A DNA stretch of 53,984 nt from Sphingomonas sp. CFBP 8760 (GTDB lineage: Bacteria; Pseudomonadota; Alphaproteobacteria; Sphingomonadales; Sphingomonadaceae). The notes under the pieces are model-generated. The model searched no databases. It saw only the letters and a list, made by a program, of their open reading frames with translations, and was not told the origin of the DNA. Positions 34,961 through 42,319 of the stretch are shown piece after piece. Made by a program: the position numbers and the translations under genes. The stretch is from positions 268-54,251 of the forward strand of contig NZ_JACYUG010000021.1 of the NCBI RefSeq assembly GCF_014841615.1, in the 5' to 3' direction. Numbering within the stretch: position 1 is the first letter of the stretch; each line of letters opens with the position of its first letter.

Positions 34961-35433
34961 TGGTGCCCCCCCTGACGAACGCCAGCAACGGTCGAGCCTG
35001 CACCTACGACCTTGAACTGAATCCTGACATCTCCGGCGCGCGCGAAGCGCAGCGTCGCGGGGACGCGCTCTCCTGCCTTCAGAGGTGACTTGAGCCCGAT
35101 CAGCATGATGTGATTACCACCGGGTGCAAGCAACGCTTCGCCGCCCGCCGGGACTTCGAGGCCATTGGGAAGGGGCCTCATTCGCATGATGCCGTCGTCG
35201 AGTGACATCGTGTGGATTTCGACCTTGGCAGCCCGAGGTGATGTGGCGGAGACGAGCCGATCCGCCTGCGCGCCGGTGTTCCGTACCGTTACATAGCCCG
35301 CGCCGATGCTGGCGCGTGACGACGTGGCACGAGACCAGGCGCCAGCAGCGGTGATCGAGCCGTGGCGGGTGATCTGCGCAGACGCCGGGGCAGCGAGCGC
35401 AGCGATGAGCGCCAGCGCAATACGAGGGGTCAT
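34957..35433 (-). CDS. PCu(A)C periplasmic copper chaperone
   Basis: 158 aa from the ATG at 35433, which has AAGGA 6 nt upstream; an earlier ATG in frame at 35460 has none. Sec signal MTPRIALALIAALAAPASAQ. The cupredoxin-like core has GAWSRATSSRASIGAGYVTV and the copper ligands in the H(M)...HxM pattern: EIHTMSLDDGIMRMRPL and GGNHIMLIGL. It binds Cu(I) in the periplasm and delivers it to CuA-type oxidase or SCO. The C-terminal tail ends in a short Gly/His segment (RQGGHQ), possibly another metal ligand. First gene of the copper operon; its stop overlaps the SCO start by 4 bp. Confidence 0.93.
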   Translation of the reverse strand: MTPRIALALIAALAAPASAQITRHGSITAAGAWSRATSSRASIGAGYVTVRNTGAQADRLVSATSPRAAKVEIHTMSLDDGIMRMRPLPNGLEVPAGGEALLAPGGNHIMLIGLKSPLKAGERVPATLRFARAGDVRIQFKVVGAGSTVAGVRQGGHQ

Positions 35434-35580
35434 AGGTATTCCTTGAACGACACGGCGCACCCACTCGATCGATACCCATCATCGCGATGGGGCGCTGGCG
35501 CCCGAAGGGCTGCGCCACACGCTTTGCGAAGTCAGGATATGACGGGAGGAGCACGCCGGGAGGCGGGCTTTGCCCGCCGC

Positions 35581-35605
35581 AAAACTAGCCCGGTGGGTCC
35601 GGGCT
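35581..35605 (-). terminator. Intrinsic terminator after the DUF2946 gene
   Basis: On the minus strand AGCCCGG-ACCCA-CCGGGCT forms a perfect 7-bp stem and is followed by AGTTTTG. It begins 15 nt after the DUF2946 stop codon. A second perfect 7-bp hairpin (GGCGGGC/GCCCGCC with a 3-nt loop) follows at 35562-35578. Together they separate the DUF2946 transcript from the PCu(A)C operon, whose promoter must then lie between 35434 and 35560. Confidence 0.7.
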
Positions 35606-35620
35606 GTCGGCCTAATCAGA

Positions 35621-36040
35621 TCAGACGGTTGACGGAGGACCGCGCAGATGTGGACGCAGGTAGGGCGCCGCGCGGATAATCGTTGGAGACAAGCTGTGCA
35701 GCGCGAGCGCTGCGACAAAGGCGAGCGCGGCGACCAGGAGAGTGGGGTCGACAGCACCCAGGGCTTGAGCGGACAGGCTGGAGAACGCGCACGGCATCTC
35801 TGCCTTGCCATGCTCTTTGGATTTACCGTGCTCCGACATGGTGTGATCCATGCCCGGCATGTCCATCGCCATAGATGGCTGCGGCTGGGCAACCCCGGAG
35901 CACGAGGTCACTGCCACCCGTCCATGATCAACAGAGATCATGTACCCGGTGGGAATCAGAATGCGCAGCGCCAACACAGCGACGCAGATCAGCGCAGCTA
36001 GATGGCTATGAGCCAAGACGAGACGCCGGAGGGCTTGCAC
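35621..36040 (-). CDS. DUF2946 family protein, Met/His-rich, copper-linked
   Basis: 139 aa. The N-terminal helix (HLAALICVAVLALRILIP) acts as a membrane anchor, a second hydrophobic helix lies near residues 95-118 (LLVAALAFVAALALHSL), and the loop between them is rich in Met and His (MAMDMPGMDHTMSEHG, then KSKEHGKAEMPC). Such loops bind copper in many periplasmic proteins. DUF2946 proteins are regularly found upstream of PCu(A)C and SCO genes. Transcribed in the same direction as the copper operon but separated by a terminator, so probably separately controlled. No conserved enzyme motif; function is inferred from composition and neighbours. Confidence 0.8.
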   Translation of the reverse strand: MQALRRLVLAHSHLAALICVAVLALRILIPTGYMISVDHGRVAVTSCSGVAQPQPSMAMDMPGMDHTMSEHGKSKEHGKAEMPCAFSSLSAQALGAVDPTLLVAALAFVAALALHSLSPTIIRAAPYLRPHLRGPPSTV

Positions 36041-36287
36041 AAACTGCCATTATGGGGCGTGTTCCGCCCTGTCACCGAGACATTTTGCCCCAGTCACGTC
36101 TCCCTCTCGGCTTCCGACCACGGCTCTCAAGGGTTCAGTCGGTCGTAGAGTAGTCAAGTTCTCGAAGATGCTAAGGCAACGAATTCCAACGTGTGAACTG
36201 CATGGCCGAAAAGCAGTGGTCCACGTCCTTTACGCCATGGTGACGCTGCCCGACAGGTGTCGAACACATCGACACACAGGGATGCCC

Positions 36288-37424
36288 ATGCGCACTATCA
36301 ATCGAAGGACGGCCATCGTCTCGGCAGCGGTAACGCTTGGCGGGATGGCACTGGGTAGCAGAGCTGGCGCCGGGCAGGCAGAGACGATATCCGGGGTTTT
36401 CGACGCTTCGAAGAATGCCAGGGTGGAGAAGATCCCGCCTTATCAGGCGCGCTTCAGCCGCACCAAGCCTCTCGTTGCGATCGTCGGCCTTAACGAGGGC
36501 ACGATCATCAGTGATTTCTGCATCCCGTTCGGTGTGATGGCACGCTCCGGCGTTGCCGATGTCATGTCGGTTTCCATCAAGCCCGGCCCTGTGAAGATGC
36601 AGCCGCTCACCTTCCAGCTCCAAGCCACAGTCGACGAGTTCGACAATCGACATCCCGAGGGTGCCGACTACATCTTCGTGCCAGCGGTCGAGAATGACAG
36701 CGATCCTGAGCTACTGGGCTGGATCAAGGCGCAGGCCGCCAAGGGCTGCACGGTCATCAGCATCTGCTACGGCGCAATGGCGGTTGCCAATACCGGCCTA
36801 TTCGATGGCCACCGGGCCACGTCCCATTACAGCAATGAAGGGTTCCGGGCGAAGCGCTTTCCCAAGGTAAAGTGGCAGAAGAACATCCGCTACGTCGCCG
36901 ACGGCAAGGTCGCTTCCAGCGCCGGGGTCAGCGCCTCGATGCCGACGTCGATCGCATTGGTTGAGGCGATCGCAGGTCCGGCCAAGGCCGCCCAGGTTGC
37001 TCGCGACGTGGGCATCGATAACTGGAGCTCGAGGCACAACAGCGATGCATTCCAGTCCGATCCCGGCAACGCGGACATGCCTGCCCGCGATGCACGGCCA
37101 GACGTCACGCTGGGTATCCCGGTCAAGGCCGACGACGACGAGATCGCCCTCGCGCTGACCGCTGAAGCCTATAGCAGGACGGGAAATACCTTCGGCTACG
37201 CCGTCGCGTCGAGCAAGGCCCCAGTGCGGCTGGCCCACGGCCTCATCGTACTGCCTGACATGGTTGCCGGCGCCGCGAAGGTCAGCCGTATGCTAGCCCC
37301 GCTCGAGGCGCATGAGGCAACACGCGCCCTCGATATCGCGCTGACCGACATCACAAAAACCTATGGCCCGAAAGCCGCACGTAACGTTGCCCTGTTTATG
37401 GAGTATCCGGGCAAAATCGAGTGA
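36288..37424 (+). CDS. Tat-exported DJ-1/PfpI family protein
   Basis: 378 aa from the ATG at 36288; an earlier long extension has no signal features. Twin-arginine signal MRTINRRTAIVSAAVTLGGM. One DJ-1/PfpI domain of about 200 residues: LVAIVGLNEGTIISDFCIPF, YIFVPAVENDSDPELLGWI, the nucleophile Cys160 in TVISICYGAMAVANTGLF, and GHRATSHYSNEGFRAK. A further 130 residues (ALTAEAYSRTGNTFGYAVAS and RLAHGLIVLPDMV) repeat some of the style of the first part and may be a second, degenerate domain. It is divergent from the DUF2946 gene with 247 bp between and convergent with cytochrome b561. Related to the DJ-1 proteins fused to AraC domains. Reaction unknown. Confidence 0.78.
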   Translation: MRTINRRTAIVSAAVTLGGMALGSRAGAGQAETISGVFDASKNARVEKIPPYQARFSRTKPLVAIVGLNEGTIISDFCIPFGVMARSGVADVMSVSIKPGPVKMQPLTFQLQATVDEFDNRHPEGADYIFVPAVENDSDPELLGWIKAQAAKGCTVISICYGAMAVANTGLFDGHRATSHYSNEGFRAKRFPKVKWQKNIRYVADGKVASSAGVSASMPTSIALVEAIAGPAKAAQVARDVGIDNWSSRHNSDAFQSDPGNADMPARDARPDVTLGIPVKADDDEIALALTAEAYSRTGNTFGYAVASSKAPVRLAHGLIVLPDMVAGAAKVSRMLAPLEAHEATRALDIALTDITKTYGPKAARNVALFMEYPGKIE

Positions 37425-37500
37425 CTGCGGCGGCGATCTGACGCTGCCCGACGCCCACACCGAAGCCGTGGCCGGTGACCATCGGGTACAAGCAACGAGG

Positions 37501-37518
37501 GCGCTGAGAGATCAGCGC
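37501..37518. terminator. Hairpin between convergent genes
   Basis: GCGCTGA and TCAGCGC form a perfect 7-bp stem around GAGA, in the 111-bp gap between the exported DJ-1 gene and cytochrome b561. It could end transcription from both sides, although neither strand shows a T-run. Confidence 0.45.
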
Positions 37519-37535
37519 TCTCGAAGCATGCATGA

Positions 37536-38132
37536 CTACAGCATCCGCGGCAGAACGTCGCTGCCGGAGCGCTTATCGAAATACCGGTGCTTCACCACGC
37601 CAGCGACGTGAAGGACGATCATCACCAGCAACGTATAGGCCATGACTCCGTGGAGGAGCTGGAATACCGCGAAACGCGCGTCATCCTTGGGGAGAAGTTC
37701 GGCAACGGGGAAGCCGAAAAAGGTAACGCCGTCGCTGTGGCTGTAGCTGCTCGACATCGCATACCCCATCAGCGGCACCGCCACGAGCAACATGTACATG
37801 GCGGCATGGACCAGTTTCGATAGTCGCGCTTCCCATACATGGATGCCGGGAGCGGAAGGCGGAAGCGTCGCTCGCAACCGGATCACGATCTGGACCACGA
37901 CCAGGCCGAAAACCAGTAGCCCAAACGATTTGTGGGTTGGATAGAGCCTGCCGTACTTCCACGGCGTCGCGTCATCGAGGCTGGTCATCAACCAACCTGC
38001 CGCGATCATCCCGATGACCAGCACGGCACGAGTCCAGTGCAGCATCCGCAAGGAAAGCGGATAGCGCAGGCCGTCCCACCCAGTCATCGGCAGCGCGGAG
38101 AGTTGCTGTTGAGCAGGCGGGACGGTGGCCAT
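37536..38132 (-). CDS. Cytochrome b561 family membrane protein
   Basis: 198 aa from the ATG at 38132, one base after the stop of the STN gene; an ATG at 38159 in frame would overlap that gene by 26 bp. Four membrane helices carry the expected haem-ligand histidines: RMLHWTRAVLVIGM, THKSFGLLVFGLV, LVHAAMYMLLVAVPLMG and HGVMAYTLLVMIVLHVAGVVK. Such proteins move electrons between quinol or cytosolic donors and periplasmic acceptors. It is coupled to a small STN-domain secreted protein, an uncommon pair. The acceptor may be one of the exported proteins nearby, but this is a guess. Confidence 0.88.
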   Translation of the reverse strand: MATVPPAQQQLSALPMTGWDGLRYPLSLRMLHWTRAVLVIGMIAAGWLMTSLDDATPWKYGRLYPTHKSFGLLVFGLVVVQIVIRLRATLPPSAPGIHVWEARLSKLVHAAMYMLLVAVPLMGYAMSSSYSHSDGVTFFGFPVAELLPKDDARFAVFQLLHGVMAYTLLVMIVLHVAGVVKHRYFDKRSGSDVLPRML

Positions 38133-38133
38133 C

Positions 38134-38469
38134 TTACTTGCTAACCGAGAAGCCGCCATGGATGGGCGTGCTTTTCAGTGGCGTGCCCCGCAACATGCGC
38201 GCGAGTGCCTGCCCAGGCGTCAGGCGTCCTTTGGCCAGCGCGGTCTTGACGGTCCGGATAGGGCGGCCCCTCACCTGATCCGTATCGATAGACACGGGAC
38301 AGCGGGTGATGCTGGTGAACCTGGCGAGCGCCCGGTCGAGTCTCATCGGCGCGATCGCGATCCGAATGCGATCATTTTGACAGTCGTAGAAGCTGGCGTC
38401 TTGCGCGCTGGCGGGATGTGGCAGGAGGGCAGCGATGCCAAAGGTCGCCGAAAGCAGGAATGTGCGCAT
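38134..38469 (-). CDS. Free-standing STN-domain secreted protein
   Basis: 111 aa. Sec signal FLLSATFGIAALLPHPASAQ, then an STN (secretin/TonB N-terminus) domain: IAIAPMRLDRALARFTSITR, CPVSIDTDQVRGRPIRTVK and LTPGQALARMLRGTPLK, where the LDRAL, V..G......L....AL..LL.GT spacing is typical. STN domains normally sit at the N-terminus of TonB receptors that signal to an anti-sigma factor, or of secretins; here nothing follows. Two cysteines (residues 30 and 57) could form a disulphide. It is followed directly by the cytochrome b561 gene. Possibly a periplasmic adaptor. Domain call is good; function unknown. Confidence 0.78.
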   Translation of the reverse strand: MRTFLLSATFGIAALLPHPASAQDASFYDCQNDRIRIAIAPMRLDRALARFTSITRCPVSIDTDQVRGRPIRTVKTALAKGRLTPGQALARMLRGTPLKSTPIHGGFSVSK

Positions 38470-38690
38470 GAAATCTCCGTGTGCTGGGTGGGGTGCGGTT
38501 TAGAACGGTTCGCCCGAATGCGGAGGGCGATCAGGGGCCGTACCCAGCGGTGATCCGGCCAATCTACCCCTCTCACGGCATCTCACTGTAGGGCATTGAT
38601 CCCTCGATTTCGGCCATCGGCCGGTTTTACGGATGCGTCGGAAAGCAATTTGTCTAGGAGGTGATCTGGCTCGGATCAGAGGGAAGTACG

Positions 38691-39671
38691 ATGTCAGCGC
38701 CGTTCGCCTTCTACCTGTGCGAAGGCTTCCAGCTTCTGGACCTCGCCGGGCCCACGGCGGCTCTGACCGCAGCAAACCGTCTGATCGGGTCGGAATATTA
38801 CCTGATAGAACTCGTCTCCAAGGACGGCGAGACCGTTTCAGGTGATGCGGGGCTCAGCCTGACGACATGCCTTGCGGGTTCGTCCGCAGCTGACACCGTC
38901 GTGGTCGTGGGCGGCGTGATCGAGCCGATGCTGGAACCTGACAACATAGCCGGTATCCAGCGTGCATCTGCCGAAGCCTCGAGCATCGCAAGCATTTGCA
39001 CCGGTGCGTTCCTGCTTGCCGCTGCGGGCTATCTGGACGGCAAACGAGCGACGACGCACTGGCAGTTCGCACAGCGATTGCAGGATCGATATCCCAAAGT
39101 GACGGTCGATGCGGACCGAATCTTCATTAACGACGGGGCGATCTGGACGTCGGCTGGCATGACCGCTGGTATTGACCTGATGCTGGCACGCATCGAAGTC
39201 GATCATGGCGCAGAAATGGCCAAGGCGGTATCGCGCGAGCTCGTCGTGTATCATCGGCGACCAGGTGGACAATCGCAGTATGCGGCAATCTCTCAGATGG
39301 AGCCGCGGACCGATCGCATCAGGAAAGCGCTGACCTACGCCCGCGACCATCTCTCGGAGCCGTTACCGGTCGAACGGCTTGCGGAGGCTGCCTGTCTAAG
39401 CGTCCGCCAATTCACTCGGCTATTTCGGAAGGAAACCGGCGAAACGCCTTCACGCGCGGTCGAACGTCTGCGCTGCGAAGCTGCACGCATCCGCCTCCGC
39501 GACGGGCATGAACCTGTTGGAACGGTCGCGCTGCTTGTCGGGTTTGCGGATGCAGAACGCATGCGGTGTGCATTCCTGCGAAGTTTTGGTCATCCCCCAC
39601 AGACACAGCGTCGGCTCGATCAGCCGCTTTCAGCAAATGTTAGCGGCCTCACTTGCTGGCCCCCAGGATGA
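38691..39671 (+). CDS. GlxA-family regulator: DJ-1/PfpI domain fused to AraC helix-turn-helix
   Basis: 326 aa from the ATG at 38691 (GGGAAG 5 nt upstream). The N-terminal 190 residues form a DJ-1/PfpI domain with Cys103 in SSIASICTGAFLLAAAGYL and GKRATTHWQFAQRL; the C-terminal 100 residues hold an AraC double helix-turn-helix (VERLAEAACLSVRQFTRLFR, then ETPSRAVERLRCEAARI). Proteins of this type sense a small molecule and activate catabolic genes, such as the glycine betaine/carnitine regulators. A perfect 11-nt match to the 16S anti-Shine-Dalgarno (AGGAGGTGATC at 38656-38666) lies too far upstream to serve this start. Target genes may be the adjacent STN/cytochrome b561 pair or the hydrolase operon. 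Confidence 0.87.
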   Translation: MSAPFAFYLCEGFQLLDLAGPTAALTAANRLIGSEYYLIELVSKDGETVSGDAGLSLTTCLAGSSAADTVVVVGGVIEPMLEPDNIAGIQRASAEASSIASICTGAFLLAAAGYLDGKRATTHWQFAQRLQDRYPKVTVDADRIFINDGAIWTSAGMTAGIDLMLARIEVDHGAEMAKAVSRELVVYHRRPGGQSQYAAISQMEPRTDRIRKALTYARDHLSEPLPVERLAEAACLSVRQFTRLFRKETGETPSRAVERLRCEAARIRLRDGHEPVGTVALLVGFADAERMRCAFLRSFGHPPQTQRRLDQPLSANVSGLTCWPPG

Positions 39672-39756
39672 CAGCGCTGATAGACCGGATCCAGCCATTT
39701 CTGCGATAGCCGGGATCAGGTTAGCCGCGTTTAAAGTCGTTGCTGGCGCCGTACGA

Positions 39757-39793
39757 CGTCGTGGGGCAGCATCATCGTTGCTGCCCCACGACG
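39757..39793. terminator. Strong hairpin between convergent genes
   Basis: CGTCGTGGGGCAGCA pairs perfectly over 15 bp with TGCTGCCCCACGACG around a 7-nt loop. It lies 6 bp from the stop of the metallo-beta-lactamase-fold gene and 85 bp after the GlxA-type gene, so it is a likely bidirectional terminator despite the lack of a T-run. Confidence 0.7.
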
Positions 39794-39799
39794 CCTTCC

Positions 39800-40693
39800 C
39801 TAGATCGAAATATGCTCGCCGTCGGCGGGGATAAGTAGCCGCTGAGCGAAGCCTTCCTTTTTAGCAAAAGCTGCGAGATCGGCCCGACTAAGGACACAGT
39901 GGTTGATCGCTTCCATATGCGTCGCGACAAGCTGAGCGGTCGGTGCTGCGCGATGGACGGATAATACCCCCTGTGGACCCATCAGGATCGGCCCCAGATC
40001 AACCCATTGGGCATACCCCGCGTTGAGGACGATGACGTCCGGTTTGTAAGTCTGGACCGCCTGCGCCACGGCTGCATCCCAAATAGTGTCCCCCACGACG
40101 TAAACCGACTTGTGCGATTGGTGACGGAAAACAACGCCGCTGACGGGGTCGAGAGTTGGCACTGCGCGCAACACAGCGTCTCCGCCATGATGCCCGCCTG
40201 TCCGGGAAAGCTGGACACCCTTGAAGCGCGTATCTGTCGTCATGATCCGCACATCGGAAAAGCCCTGCCCGCGAATGGTGGCAGCGTCCGTTGCGTTCTG
40301 CACGAAGATTGGCATCGTCTTCGGCAGCGCCTTCTGCGCGGCATCATCCCAATGGTCGATATGCGTATGGGTGACGATAACAGCGTCGGCATCGACAAGG
40401 TCCGCAACTGAAACTGGCAAAGGAACGAGCGGATTGCGCAGATGGCTCATCGCTGAACCGGGGAAGCCCGGATAGGCACCTGGATCCGCAAACATGGGAT
40501 CAACCAGGAACCGCACCCCGGCATAGTTGACGCGAATTGTCGCGTTCCGGATCTGGGCTATCGAGTCTCCGGTGCTTGCTGCAGGCAACGGCGCTGCCTT
40601 GAGCGAGGGGGCGACGCTGAGGGTAGCGGCAGCGGCACCACCGGCTGCCAGAAGCTGGCGCCGAGAGAAGCCGGACAGAGTTTCCGATGTCAT
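39800..40693 (-). CDS. Tat-exported metallo-beta-lactamase-fold hydrolase
   Basis: 297 aa. Twin-arginine signal SRRQLLAAGGAAAATLSVAP, then a metallo-beta-lactamase fold with the zinc motif HTHIDHWDD (His109, His111, Asp113, His114) and later His ligands in SRTGGHHGGD and, after VGDTIWDAAV, near THMEAINHC. The arrangement VNYAGVRFLVDPMFADPGAY and GDTIWD is that of the UlaG-like/L-ascorbate-lactonase-related branch that hydrolyses lactones or phosphodiesters; the substrate cannot be read from sequence. It follows the isochorismatase-like gene by 14 bp in one operon. Confidence 0.85.
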   Translation of the reverse strand: MTSETLSGFSRRQLLAAGGAAAATLSVAPSLKAAPLPAASTGDSIAQIRNATIRVNYAGVRFLVDPMFADPGAYPGFPGSAMSHLRNPLVPLPVSVADLVDADAVIVTHTHIDHWDDAAQKALPKTMPIFVQNATDAATIRGQGFSDVRIMTTDTRFKGVQLSRTGGHHGGDAVLRAVPTLDPVSGVVFRHQSHKSVYVVGDTIWDAAVAQAVQTYKPDVIVLNAGYAQWVDLGPILMGPQGVLSVHRAAPTAQLVATHMEAINHCVLSRADLAAFAKKEGFAQRLLIPADGEHISI

Positions 40694-40707
40694 AGTAATG
40701 CTCCAGC

Positions 40708-41256
40708 TTAGGCAGGAAGGAAGTCGGCGGTGGAGACTACCTGGCCGTAGGCAAAGGCGAGTGCAGCCATGAAGGCGGCGTGGACATGGGCCGCAGGGAC
40801 CTCGACGCCGTTGATCGACAACGCGCGCGTGGCACAGGCGTCATCAATGACGGTCACTGCATAACCGAAGTCGAACGCTGCGCGAGCCGTCGCATCGATG
40901 CACATGTGGCTCATCGCGCCGACGATGGTCACCTCCTGCACGCCCGCATCATCGAGCAGTGCCTTTAGCCCTGTGTCGCGAAAGGCGTTGGGGTAATGCT
41001 TGGTGAGCGTTGTTTCACCGTCGACAGGTGCTACCGCCACGATGGTTTCGGTGCCGCTCGTACCGATCGCGAAAGGTGCATCGTCTGAACCCGGTGTCTC
41101 ATGACGAATATGGACGACCAGTTCCTCGCGCTCCCGCGCTACAGTAAGGACGCGCATCGCATTGCCGACAGCTTGATCCAGCTTCTCCAGCGGCAGCTTG
41201 CCACTAGCTTCATATTCGTTCTGCAGATCGACCACGATCAGGGCGCGCTTGGCCAC
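40708..41256 (-). CDS. Isochorismatase-family cysteine hydrolase
   Basis: 182 aa, single domain, no signal peptide, so cytosolic. The catalytic set is visible: Asp10 in ALIVVDLQNEYE, Lys in TTLTKHYPNAF and Cys119 in VGAMSHMCIDATARAAFDFG. Family members hydrolyse amide or enol-ether bonds (nicotinamide, carbamoylsarcosine, isochorismate); the short single-domain form is closest to nicotinamidase-like or unassigned hydrolases. It is first in a two-gene operon with the exported metallo-hydrolase and is divergent (52 bp) from a GlxA-type regulator that probably controls it. Substrate unknown. Confidence 0.87.
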   Translation of the reverse strand: MAKRALIVVDLQNEYEASGKLPLEKLDQAVGNAMRVLTVAREREELVVHIRHETPGSDDAPFAIGTSGTETIVAVAPVDGETTLTKHYPNAFRDTGLKALLDDAGVQEVTIVGAMSHMCIDATARAAFDFGYAVTVIDDACATRALSINGVEVPAAHVHAAFMAALAFAYGQVVSTADFLPA

Positions 41257-41308
41257 AACATTTCTCCCGTTCAGTATGGAGCCTTTCTACTAAACCTGCC
41301 CGACCTAT

Positions 41309-42319
41309 ATGAGTGGCGGGGATGACAAAAACCGGGTTGTAGACGACATGATCGAGATCGCTCTCGTAGCCTACCTCGGAGCCCAGCAGGCGGCGATATT
41401 GGGGATGACGGATCTATTCGTCACTGCCGATCGGATTGCCGCTGCGCTGCCGACGCAAGCCAACGGCGCCAGGCTGTTGGTCAGTCACTGGGGCGCAGCA
41501 GGGACGACGGGCCGGTTGGAGCGCATCTATTGCTCAGGGCCATGCAGCACTGATCCATCGATATGCATTCTGCCACCGGCGTTGGATGGCCCGCACGAAG
41601 CCACGGATTCAGACATGAAGGGCTGGTTGCTGGAACGGCACGCCGATGGCGCCGTGCTGGCCTCGATCTGCTCAGGTGCATTCGTACTTGGCGATACCGG
41701 CTTGTTCGACAACCGAAGCGTCACGACGCATTGGACCTACGAAGATCGCTTTCGCAGCCGCTTCCCCTTGGCGCGGGTTGATACCGATCGGATCGTCATT
41801 GACGACGGCGACGTCATCACGGCCGGTGGCGTCATGGCCTGGACCGATCTGTGCCTGACGATCATCGCGCGGTTCATGGGGGATGCCGTGATGATAGAAG
41901 TGGCCCGCGGCTTTCTTATTGACCCGCCTGGACGCGAGCAGAGCTATTATAGCGGCTTCAGCCCCCACGTCGGGCACAAGGACGAAGCCATATTGAAGGT
42001 GCAGGATTTCCTGGAGCATAGTGAGGGCAAAATAGTCGACGTGCCGACGCTTGCAGCTCAAGCCAGCCTTGAAGAACGAACACTCCTACGCCGATTTCAG
42101 AAAGCGACCGGCTACACCACGACCGAATACTGGCAGCGCCTGCGGGTATCGAACGCTAAGGTAAAGCTGCGTGGAACAAGGCTTGCGATCGACCAGATCG
42201 GCTGGGACGTGGGCTACACCGATCCGAGCGCGTTTCGGAAGGTCTTCCATCGCATCGTCGGCTTGTCCCCATCGGATTACCGACGACGGTTCGCTACGGC
42301 GAACAGATCCGCGGCCTGA
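41309..42319 (+). CDS. GlxA-family regulator: DJ-1/PfpI domain fused to AraC helix-turn-helix
   Basis: 336 aa; an in-frame ATG at 41348 (MIEIALVAYLGAQQAAILG) begins right at the domain and may be the true start, as no ribosome site precedes either. DJ-1/PfpI part: Cys121 in LASICSGAFVLGDTGLFDN, SVTTHWTYEDRF and TAGGVMAWTDLCLTI. AraC part: VPTLAAQASLEERTLLRRFQ, TGYTTTEYWQRLRV and YTDPSAFRKVFHRIVGLSPS. Divergent from the isochorismatase-like gene over 52 bp, so that operon is the likely target. It is the second such regulator within 4 kb, but the two differ enough to be old paralogues rather than a recent duplication. Confidence 0.87.
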   Translation: MSGGDDKNRVVDDMIEIALVAYLGAQQAAILGMTDLFVTADRIAAALPTQANGARLLVSHWGAAGTTGRLERIYCSGPCSTDPSICILPPALDGPHEATDSDMKGWLLERHADGAVLASICSGAFVLGDTGLFDNRSVTTHWTYEDRFRSRFPLARVDTDRIVIDDGDVITAGGVMAWTDLCLTIIARFMGDAVMIEVARGFLIDPPGREQSYYSGFSPHVGHKDEAILKVQDFLEHSEGKIVDVPTLAAQASLEERTLLRRFQKATGYTTTEYWQRLRVSNAKVKLRGTRLAIDQIGWDVGYTDPSAFRKVFHRIVGLSPSDYRRRFATANRSAA

